Source of the DNA: Strigops habroptila
Lineage: Eukaryota; Chordata; Aves; Psittaciformes; Psittacidae
NCBI RefSeq assembly: GCF_004027225.2
Contig: NW_022651105.1
Coordinates: 1-64,000, forward strand
Length of the DNA: 64,000 nucleotides
Reading direction: 5' to 3'
Shown here: positions 11,101 to 22,069 of the stretch, in pieces
Layout: every line of letters begins with the position of its first letter
Numbering within the stretch: the first letter of the stretch is position 1
Notes under the pieces: generated by a model
What the model was told of the DNA's origin: nothing
Databases searched by the model: none
Seen by the model: only the letters and a program-made list of their open reading frames with translations
Program-made: the position numbers and the translations under genes

Positions 11101-14100
11101 GCCTGAAGGGCAGAGATGGAGGTGACCATCTCCAGGCAGGACCTTCACTTAACATCAAACACATCATTTCCTCACCATTCCCTGTTTTGGGAATGCCTCC
11201 AGGAGCAGCTCTCTTGGCTTCCGGAAGCAGGGACCGCCTGATCCATGTCTTGAACGTGGCCAAGGGCTACAAGCTGGAGCAGACCCTGGATGACCACTCC
11301 TCTGCCATAACCTCCATCAAGTTCGCTGGTAGGTGCTTCCTTCCCACCCAAATGCCCACCATGGGCCTTGCTCTTCCTTCCAAACAGGCATTCCCATCCC
11401 GAAACTTCCATGGGTGCTTTGGAAGAGGCTCTGGATGAAGCCATCCATTGGAGGGGATCCACGTCCCACCTTTGGATTGCATCTCGATGCTGAAGGAATC
11501 ATCTCCCCACGGATTCAGTGCTGGGATCCCACCTGGGTTCTGGCCCCATATCCATAATGGAAGCTGGAGGGCTTGGATGGGATGAACCTGGACCCCACCT
11601 GGATTCCATCCCCATATCCAAGGGTGACCCCCTTCTCACCTCCCCTTGTCTTCTCCATGCCCAGGCCACGGGGACATCCAGCTCATCAGCTGCGGCGCCG
11701 ATAAGAGCGTCTACTTCCGCCAGGCTCAAAAGGTGGGATAAGGGCATTCCCATGGGATCCGCTGGCTCCATCCCCTCCCAGTCCCATGGCAACGTGGCTC
11801 TCCCCATCTCCCACAGCTCCTGGATGGCTTCAGCTTCACCAGGACCCACCACGTGGCTGAGAAGACCACCTTGTACGACATGGACATGGACAGGACGCAG
11901 GAGGACGTGGCTGTCGCGTGTCAGGACAGGAACGTGAGGTGAAGGAGCTGGGTCACCTCCTCAGTGGTGGCCCCGGGGGGTCCTGAGCAGCCTCAGCACC
12001 TCCTGTTCCTCCCCAGGGTCTACAGCACGGCCAGCGGGAAGCTGAAGCGCTGCTACAAGGGCTCGCAGGGGGAGGATGGCTCCTTGTTGAAGGTGAGAAG
12101 GTGGTTTCCACCATCCAGCACTGGTGGGGTGTCCGTAACACCAGAACTTGGCCAACATCTCAATGGAGACCTGCCCATAGACATTGCCCATGGTCAACAT
12201 CTCAGTGGAGACCTGCCCATAGACATTGCCCATGGTCAACGTCTCAATGGAGACCTGCCCATAGACATTGCCCATGGTCAATATCTCCATGGAGACCTGC
12301 CCATAGACATTGCCCATGGTCAACATCTCAGTGGAGACCTGCCCATAGACATTGCCCATGGTCAATATCTCAATGGAGACCTGCCCATAGACATTGCCCA
12401 TGGTCCATGGCTGGAAGAGGAGACGTTGGCCAACAGGACCCTGCTGGAGCAGGTCCAGAGGAGGCCACGGAGCTGCTCCAAGGGCTGGAGCCCCTCTGCT
12501 ATGGACCAGGCTGAGGGATCTGGGCTTGTCCAGCCTGGAGAAGAGCTGGAGACCTTCCTGCAGCCTTTCCATGCTGGAAACCTGGAGAAAGGCTTTGGCC
12601 AGGCTCTGCAGGGACAGGACAAGGGGCAAGAGCTTCCAACTGAGCCAGGGGAGGGGTGGCTTGGCCATAGGGAAGAGCTGTTGGCCCATGAGGGTGGTGG
12701 GACACTGGGATGGGTTGGATGGAGAAGGTTTGGCTGCTCCATCACCATCAAGGCCAGGTTGGAGCAACCCTATGGAAGGTGTCTCCATTGGAAGTGGATG
12801 ATCTCCAGGCTCCTTCCCAAGCCAAAGCATTCCATGATTCCATGATGTGGGTGCTGGTTGAAGCTCTCACCCCACTTCTCCTCTCCTCAGGTCCACTTGG
12901 ATCCTTCAGGAACCTTCTTGGCCACCAGCTCCTCTGACAAGAGCATCTCCCTCGTTGACTTCCAGTCTGGCGAGTGCGTGGCCAAGCTCTTGGGCCATTC
13001 AGGTTTGATTCCTTATGGATACGCTGGGATGTGCCCATGGGAATGCTGCTGGGAACAGCCTGCTTTGGGATGGGAAGCCCCTTCCCAAGGCCCCCTCCAC
13101 CCCGTCCACCTCCTCCAAGAGCACAGGGCTTGATCCTGACACACAATTCCTGCTTTTGGGAATAGAGATCGTCACAGGGATGCGGTTCTCCCCCGACTGT
13201 CGGCACCTCATCACGGTCTCTGGAGACAGGTAGGAGGAGAGGACCTTCCATCCCAGATCCCACCTGGATTCCAGCCCCATATCCAAGTGCTGGAGGGCTT
13301 GGATGGGATGAACCTGGGTCCCATCTGGATTCCAGCCCCATATCCAAGTGCTGGAGGGCTTGGATGGGATGAACCTGGACCCACCTGGGTTCCAGCCCCA
13401 TATCCAAGTGCTGGAGGGCTTGGATGGGATGAACCTGGACCCACCTGGGTTCCAGCCCCGTATCCAAGTGCTGGAGGGCTTGGATGGGATGAACCTGGAT
13501 CCCATCTGGATTCCAGCCTCATATCCACGTGCTGGAGGGCTTGGATGGGATGAACCTGGATCCCACCTGGATTCCAGCCCCATATCCAAGTGCTGGAGGG
13601 CTTGGATGGGATGAACCTGGATCCCACCTGGATTCCAGCCCCATATCCAAGTGCTGGAGGGCTTGGATGGGATGAACCTGGATCCCACCTGGATTCCAGC
13701 CCCATATCCAAGTGCTGGAGGGCTTGGATGGGATGAAGCTGGATCCCACCTGGATTCCAGCCCCATATCCAAGTGCTGGAGGGCTTGGATGGGATGAACC
13801 TGGATCCCATCTGGATTCCAGCCTCATATCCACGTGCTGGAGGGCTTGGATGGGATGAACCTGGATCCCACCTGGGTTCCAGCCCCATATCCAAGTGCTG
13901 GAGGGCTTGGATGGGATGAACCTGGACCCACCTGGGTTCCAGCCCCATATCCAAGTGCTGGAGGGCTTGGATGGGATGAACCTGGATCCCACCTGGATTC
14001 CAGCCCCATAGCCAAGTGCTGGAGGGCTTGGATGGGATGAACCTGGATCCCACCTGGATTCCAGCCCCATATCCAAGTGCTGGAGGGCTTGGATGGGATG

Positions 14101-17001
14101 AAGCTGGATCCCACCTGGATTCCAGCCCCATATCCAAGTGCTGGAGGGCTTGGATGGGATGAACCTGGATCCCACCCGGCTCCCATCCCTGTATCCATAA
14201 CCTGGCCATGAATTGTCCCATTCCCACCCTTCAGCTGCATCTTCATCTGGCGCCTGGGCCCGGCTGTCACCAGCTCCATGAAGCTGCCCCACCTGAAGGA
14301 CCCTGGTCCCACGGAGCTCCTCAGGTGATGGAGACACCCCCATGTCCCACATCCCACTTTGTCCTTGCCTTGGGGGGCAGGATGACCCCACCATTGCCCC
14401 CTTCTCCAGGCAGGAGACCCACATCCTGGTCCCGGATGGGATCCAAGCCCCTGGAGCTGATGAATCTATGGATGAGGAGCAGGATGAAGGCTCAACCCTG
14501 CAGACCCCATCCAAGGAGGACTCAGAGCCACGTGTGTTGGGTTCTAGGGGCTCTATGGGGCTGCCCCACGTGGTTCCTGTCCTTATCCCGCTCTTCCCTT
14601 CCAGCTCCAGCAGGGATCCTCACCGGGAAGCTGCCAACGTGGGCAAAGAAGCTGGTGGGCCCCAAAGCTTCACCTGGAGATGTTTCCCTTCAGTTCCCTT
14701 CCATCCCTTTGGATTCCAGCTCTTCTTTCCTGGTTTTCCAGCTGGGAGAAGTAGATGATGGAGCAGCTCCAAGCCCTTGGGAATGCTACAGGCCACAGGG
14801 GCGATGGGCAGAGCAAGGGCTGGTGCACATCAAGACCTGGTTGGAACCCTGCAGTCTGCTTTCAGAGGTCAGTCACCTTCCCCATGGAGTCATGGAATGG
14901 GTTGGGAAGGACCTTGGGATCATCCAGTTCCAACGGGGACACCTGCCATTGGGCAGGTTGCTCCAACACTGCCAGGGCTGGAGCAGCCAAACCTTCTCCA
15001 TCCAACCCATCCCAGTGGCCCACCACCCTCATGGTGAAGAGCTTCATCCCAAGATCCCATCCACCTCTTCCAGCTGGGAGCTGTTCCTCCTCATCCCATC
15101 CCTCCACCCACCCTGGAGCTGTGTTGGGATCATCCCAACCCAGGTGGGGATGAATCCAGCTACAGACATCCCACGTCCCACAGGTCGAAAGCTCTTCTAG
15201 TGACCTCACTGAGGACTTCCAGCTCTCCGAGCTCTTCCTGGATGAGGAGACCCCCAAGGAACTGGGATCACTGGATACGACTGGGACCAGGTTGGTGGCA
15301 AAGCCAAAGTGAAGCCCAAGGTTGGGTGTTGAACCGGTGTCCTCCTGCTTGGCCAGGCCTTCATGGCACCATCCCATGGCCCAGCTCTTCCCGAGCTCCT
15401 CTGCTTCCTTGTCCCATCACGGTTTTTCCCTCTGCTTCCCAAACCTCTTCCCATCCCAAAGCCACGTTGGGCTTGGAGGAACCTCAACCCAAGCGTGTCC
15501 CCCATTGGGATCAATGGCTTGGTGCCACCACCGTGACCACTGACCCACTGCCTGCTCCCTAAGGACACACACAGAGCTTGGGATCAACCAGGAGGATGCT
15601 TCATCCCATCTCCTCACCTTGGGAACGCCGGTGCCTGAAGGTAACGCTGGGAGCATCACTTTGGGGTGGATTTAAGGTCTTTTGGGGGCTCCAGATGGTG
15701 CAAATGGGTCTTTCTGATGGTGTCCCAGCAGAGGAGGACCTGGAATGTCCTGATGGAGACGTGGAGGAACCAGAGGAGCACCCCCAGACCCCAGAGCAGG
15801 AGAAGTTCCTCAAGCAGCACTTTGAGACACTGGCAAACACTGAAGGTAACAGGAGATGGTGGATCTCTACGGATCCCTATGGATCCCAACCACAGCTGAG
15901 CCAACGCTTCCCAACCTGCAGCTCCAGAGGGATTTGGTGGCTCCTTAAAGGATCTGAAACCTCCTGAACCGGAGGAGGAGGAGAAAAGGTTGTTCCTGAA
16001 CCCTCGCTTGAGCATCTCCACCCGGTTCCTCTCCCGCTGCCAGAAGAACCAGAGGTGAGCACCGGGACCTGTGTCCATCCCATGGGAAAAGGGGATCCCT
16101 GCTCCCAACCTTCTCCCATCCCGTAGGTTGGCCTCTGCCTTCCCACGATGGGCACAGCCCCAGGAGCAGCCAAAGCCAGCGCAGGAGCTCCCACCACCAG
16201 AGGTGACTTTCTACCTCGATTTGGGGAGAAACAGCCCCAAAAAGGGCAGGTTTGGTTCTTTGGGCCTTCAGGAACGTTCCCATCATCTCTCCAGGCACCT
16301 CCAGATGGAAAATGTTGGGAAACGGGAAAGGAAATGGGAAAGGAAACGGGAAAGGAAATGGAAGAGGAAACAGGAGAGGAAACAGGAGAGGAAACGGGAG
16401 AGGAAACGGGAGATGGAATGTTCTCCACCACCACCAACCCCATGGGTGGGTGTTGGAGGCCAACAAGGGGCTTCTTTGACCCCGTTTTGGGTGGGAGAAG
16501 GTGCTTTGATCCCCATTCCATGATCCCCGTGATCCCGCAGGATCCCAGCTCCACGTAGAAGCTTTCACCACAGCCCTTGGGCTGCTCCGCACCCAGTGCC
16601 AGGAGCTGCTGCTCCTCTACGACAAGGTGGGTGCCCCCATGGTGGGGGGGGACAATGGTTTTGGGGGGGGTCTTTGCTTCTCCTCCCTTGGACAACCAAG
16701 TGATGATGGATTTGGGGGTCCAGGCTGGAGGCACCAAGGTGGGGGCTTGAAGTGGGGTGACAAAGGGCCCCCCGTGGTGCAGGTGACCCTCTCGGGAGGC
16801 ACCCAGGAGGACGTGCTCCACGCAAGGAGCGCGCTGGCTGAGCTCTACGGGTGGCTGGCGGCGGAGCTGCGATCCCGGGATGTGATCCAGGACAGCACCA
16901 TGCAGGACCCCCGGATCCTGATCCTGCTCCGCTCCTACTCCGATGCCCTCCTGGACGTGCTCCGGAGGAGGCTGGAGAGCGGCGATCCCAAAATGCCTTA
17001 A
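5195..17001 (+). CDS. WDR62: WD repeat-containing protein 62
   Basis: WDR62 is a centrosome and spindle-pole scaffold that also binds JNK-pathway kinases. In humans it is a primary microcephaly gene. I read 29 exons (5195-5278, 5455-5546, 5643-5705, 6146-6203, 6357-6527, 6623-6757, 7836-8018, 9073-9233, 9861-10035, 10120-10257, 10562-10737, 10850-10941, 11203-11328, 11665-11732, 11817-11938, 12017-12092, 12891-13002, 13166-13229, 14235-14324, 14410-14531, 14605-14654, 14742-14867, 15184-15290, 15564-15640, 15732-15845, 15922-16054, 16127-16202, 16549-16626, 16783-17001). They total 3288 nt, which is in frame and gives about 1095 residues. The first two thirds are the tandem WD40 region, with segments such as [15 protein letters not shown] and [10 protein letters not shown] nearly identical to human. 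The C-terminal third is much shorter than in the human protein of about 1518 residues. The donor at 10738 is GC (CAG|GCAAGT). The exact ends of exons 21, 22 and 28 are the least certain. Confidence 0.92.
5706..6060 (+). repeat. Minisatellite built from the WDR62 exon 3/intron 3 junction
   Basis: The array starts exactly at the exon 3 donor. Its units (CACCTCC.GAACACCTCCAG followed by GTACCCCCAAA) repeat the last bases of exon 3 together with the GTACC donor, about ten times with 20-40 bp spacing. Each unit is therefore a copy of a 5' splice site. Confidence 0.85.
6900..7440. repeat. CCATGTCCCCATCC minisatellite in WDR62 intron 6
   Basis: CCCCATCCCATATCCATGTC and related units are tandemly repeated. 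A longer block of about 115 bp (starting ATGTCCTCAGCCCTA) appears four times, so there is higher-order structure. Confidence 0.9.
7555..7830 (+). mobile_element. CR1 LINE fragment in WDR62 intron 6
   Basis: The stretch resembles the 3' part of avian CR1: GGAGACCTGGAGGGGCC, then GGATGGGATATGGGGAGGAA and TTGGCTGCTCCATCACC. It is diverged and truncated, and ends just before exon 7. Confidence 0.65.
8055..9065 (+). repeat. Approximately 30-bp minisatellite filling WDR62 intron 7
   Basis: The unit GGGCTGGGGGTCACCATCGG plus TGGTTCTAT (28-30 bp) occurs about 34 times with recurring variants arranged in higher-order blocks. The array runs right up to the exon 8 acceptor. Frames of up to 486 residues here are repeat artefacts. 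Confidence 0.95.
9305..9725 (-). mobile_element. CR1 LINE fragment in WDR62 intron 8
   Basis: GGAATCATGGAATCGAGCAG followed by GGTTGGAAACGACCTTTAAG and CATCCAGTCCAACC is the classic complement of the CR1 3' end. The match continues to about 9725 (GGAGCAGCTCCAGCACC). It is 5'-truncated. Confidence 0.85.
11512..11630 (+). repeat. Two-copy precursor of the 61-bp WDR62 minisatellite
   Basis: About two imperfect units (GATCCCACCTGG..TTC..CCCCATATCCA..GCTGGAGGGCTTGGATGGGA) lie in intron 13. The same unit forms the large array in intron 18 at 13255-14180. Confidence 0.8.
12147..12400 (+). repeat. 42-bp minisatellite, six units, WDR62 intron 16
   Basis: Six tandem 42-bp units begin GGTCAACATCTCAGTGGAGA and end CATTGCCCAT. 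The array abuts the CR1 fragment at 12405. The same unit, also six copies, lies in opposite orientation at 40318-40585. Confidence 0.95.
12401..12850 (+). mobile_element. CR1 LINE 3' fragment in WDR62 intron 16
   Basis: CR1 3' sequence in forward orientation (CCTGCTGGAGCAGGTCCAGA, GGCTTGTCCAGCCTGGAGAA, then the CATCAAGGCCAGGTTGGAGC tail region), 5'-truncated. Nearly identical over about 450 bp to the inverted copy at 39870-40317, and both carry the same adjacent 42-bp minisatellite. Confidence 0.85.
13255..14185 (+). repeat. 61-bp minisatellite in WDR62 intron 18
   Basis: About 15 copies of a 60-61-bp unit (CAGCCCCATATCCAAGTGCT plus GGAGGGCTTGGATGGGATGA and a variable ACCTGGATTC part). The array occupies nearly the entire intron. 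Variant units recur in the same order, indicating block duplication. Confidence 0.95.
14880..15120 (-). mobile_element. CR1 LINE fragment in WDR62 intron 22
   Basis: TCATGGAATGGGTTGGGAAG then ATCATCCAGTTCCAAC, TCTCCATCCAACCCATCCCA and CACCACCCTCATGGTGAAGA match the complement of the CR1 3' region. It begins 13 bp after exon 22. Confidence 0.85.
16318..16422 (+). repeat. 12-bp purine repeat in WDR62 intron 27
   Basis: GGAAACGGGAAAGGAAATGG-type 12-bp units are repeated about nine times on a purine-only strand. All forward frames stay open across it, but the exon 27 and 28 phases join cleanly without it, so it is read as intronic. Confidence 0.85.
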
Positions 17002-17009
17002 GGAATGGA

Positions 17010-19105
17010 GGTGCTTTGAAGCATTTTGGGTGGGAATTTAGAGGATTCTCCAACTTCGAACCATTTTTGGGTGGGATTTTAGGGAATTCTCCAACTTCGA
17101 ACCATTTTTGGGTGGGATTTTAGGGAATTCTCCAACTTCGAACCATTTTTGGGTGGGATTTTAGGGAACTCTACAACTTCGAACCATTTTGGGTGGGATT
17201 TTAGGGAATTCTCCAAGTTTGAACCATTTTCAGGTGGGATTTTAGGGAATTCTCCAACTTTGAACCATTTTTGGGTGGGATTTTAGGGAATTCTCCAACT
17301 TCGAACCATTTTTGGGTGGGATTTTAGGGAATTCCCCAAGTTTGAACCTTTTTTGGGTGGGATTTTAGGGAATTCTCCGACTTCGAACCATTTTGGGGTG
17401 GGATTTTAGGGAATTCTCCAAGTTTCAACCATTTTCAGGTGGGATTTTAGGGAAATTTCCAACTTCGAACCATTTTTGGGTGGGATTTTAGGGAATTCTC
17501 CAAGTTTGAACCATTTTTGGTGAGATTTTAGGGAATTCTCCAACTTTGAAGCATTTTTGGGTGGGATTTTAGGGAATTCTCCAAGTTCAAACCATTTTTG
17601 GGTGGGATTTTAGGGAATTCTCCAACTTCGAACCATTTTTGGGTGGGATTTTAAGGAATTCTCCAACTTCGAACCATTTTTGGGTGGGATTTTAGGGAAT
17701 TCTCCAACTTTGACCCATTTTTGGGTGGGATTTTAAGGAATTCTCCAAGTTCGAACCATTTTTGGGTGGGATTTTAGGGAATTCTCCAAGTTTGAACCAT
17801 TTTGGGGTGGGATTTTAGGGAATTCTCCAAGTTTGAACCATTTTGGGGTGGGATTTTAGGGAATTCTCCAAGTTTGAACCATTTTGGGGTGGGATTTTAA
17901 GGAATTCTCCAAGTTCGAACCATTTTTGGGTGGGATTTTAGGGAATTCTCCAAGTTTGAACCATTTTGGGGTGGGATTTTAGGGAATTCTCCAAGTTTGA
18001 ACCATTTTGGGTGGGATTTTAGAGAATTCTCCAAGTTTGAACCATTTTGGGGTGGGATTTTAGGGAATTCTCCAAGTTTGAACCATTTTGGGGTGGGATT
18101 TTAGGGAATTCTCCAAGTTTGAACCATTTTGGGTGGGATTTTAGAGAATTCTCCAAGTTTGAACCATTTTGGGGTGGGATTTTAGGGAATTCTCCAAGTT
18201 CGAACCATTTTGGGGTGGGATTTTAAGGAATTCTCCAAGTTCGAACCATTTTTGGGTGGGATTTTAAGGAATTCTCCAACTTCGAACCATTTTTGGGTGG
18301 GATTTTAGGGAATTCTCCAACTTTGACCCATTTTTGGGTGGGATTTTAAGGAATTCTCCAAGTTCGAACCATTTTTGGGTGGGATTTTAGGGAATTCTCC
18401 AAGTTTGAACCATTTTGGGGTGGGATTTTAGGGAATTCTCCAAGTTTGAACCATTTTGGGGTGGGATTTTAGGGAATTCTCCAAGTTTGAACCATTTTGG
18501 GGTGGGATTTTAGGGAATTCTCCAAGTTTGAACCATTTTGGGGTGGGATTTTAGGGAATTCTCCAAGTTTGAACCATTTTGGGTGGGATTTTAGAGAATT
18601 CTCCAAGTTTGAACCATTTTGGGGTGGGATTTTAGGGAATTCTCCAAGTTCGAACCATTTTGGGGTGGGATTTTAAGGAATTCTCCAAGTTCGAACCATT
18701 TTTGGGTGGGATTTTAGGGAATTCTCCAACTTCGATCCATTTTGGGTGGGACTTTAGGGAATTCTCCAACTTCGAACAATTTTTGGGTGGGATTTTAGGG
18801 AATTCTCCAAGTTTCAACAATTTTTGGGTGGGATTTTAGAGAATTCTCCAACTTCGAAGCATTTTTGGGTGGGACTTTAGGGAATTCTCCAACTTCGAAC
18901 AATTTTTGGGTGGGATTTTAGGGAATTCCCCAAGTTTGAACCCTTTTCAGGTGGGATTTTAGGGAATTCCCCAAGTTTGAACCATTTTTGGGTGGGATTT
19001 TAGGGAATTCTCCAACTTTGAACCATTTTTGGGTGGGATTTTAGGGAATTCTCCAACTTCGAACCATTTTTGGGTGGGATTTTAGGGAATTCTCCAACTT
19101 TGGAC
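17010..19105 (+). repeat. 41-bp minisatellite in the WDR62 3' UTR
   Basis: About 50 copies of a 41-42-bp unit (GGGATTTTAGGGAATTCTCC plus AAGTTTGAACCATTTTGGG) start a few bases after the WDR62 stop codon. Most units contain GAATTC. A block of about 600 bp starting near 17640 recurs near 18240, so there is higher-order structure. The next AATAAA on this strand lies beyond the array, so it is probably transcribed as 3' UTR. Confidence 0.95.
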
Positions 19106-19209
19106 CTCTCAGATGGGGATTTTCCTCTTCTTCCAACCCCAGTCCCATTCCAGGCCTCTGGAATGGGGCAGAATTGCCCATTTCTGCCCATGTTAAACCT
19201 GGCTACACC

Positions 19210-19215
19210 AATAAA
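19210..19215 (+). terminator. Probable WDR62 poly(A) signal
   Basis: AATAAA is the first canonical signal after the WDR62 stop codon, about 2.2 kb downstream and just past the minisatellite. The convergent POLR2I stop codon lies 245 bp further on. Confidence 0.6.
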
Positions 19216-19459
19216 CAGTTTTGGGGTCAAAAAGAGGGATTTTGGAGTCAAAGGGATGTGATTTGGGCCCCAATGGGACCCTCCCCCAACCACACACACC
19301 CCAACACCCCCCCCACAATCACCACGTTTCTTTGCCCATAAGAACCATTATTGTCACCAAAATGCCACCCAGTGCTCGGGGGGGGGGGGACACCCCGTTG
19401 GGGGGGTGATGGGACAGGAGGTTTTGGGGTGACAGCCCCAATGGGGGTGTTTCGGGGGG

Positions 19460-21632
<2,173 letters not shown>

Positions 21633-22069
21633 GGCGCTGCCGCGCATGCGCACGGCGGCCGCTACGGTGGCCGCGCAGGGACACACCGCGGCGGCGAGCG
21701 CGAACGGCGGCAATAGCGGTACAGGATAATCGGGCTCTATAGCGCCCCAGGTACCGCGCCCCTCGTACCGCGCCCGAGCTCTGTGTTACCGGTACCCCCG
21801 GTACCGCGCCCGGGCTCCGCGTTACCGGTACCCCCGGTACCGCGCCCGGACCCCGCCTTATCGGTACCCCCGGTACCGCGCCCCGGCTCCCGCTTTGCCC
21901 CGCCCCTCTCCTCCAGATCGCGCGTCTATTGGCTGCTCGCCGCCGGGTGGGCGGTGCCTCTCGCTCCCCATTGGCTACTCGTGGCGGCCGGGCAGCTCCC
22001 ATTGGCTGCGGGGGGGGGGCGGGCCGAAGATTCCAGAAGCGGCGGCAGCGGCAGCGGGGCGGCCGCACC
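21633..22069. promoter_or_regulatory. Bidirectional POLR2I/TBCB promoter
   Basis: The start codons lie 437 bp apart in divergent orientation within a CpG island. A palindromic NRF1 site GCGCATGCGC sits at 21642-21651, 10 bp from the POLR2I start codon. ATTGG boxes lie at about 21928, 21969 and 22000 on the TBCB side. A 31-bp unit with GTACCGCGCCC is repeated five times at 21760-21885. Confidence 0.8.

Noticed and set aside
16290-16560. An additional WDR62 exon in the purine repeat
   Set aside because: Exons 27 and 28 join in phase without it and the predicted peptide is a simple repeat in any frame.
17010-19105. Possible CRISPR-like array (regular repeats)
   Set aside because: Units are contiguous tandem copies without unique spacers, in a eukaryotic 3' UTR.
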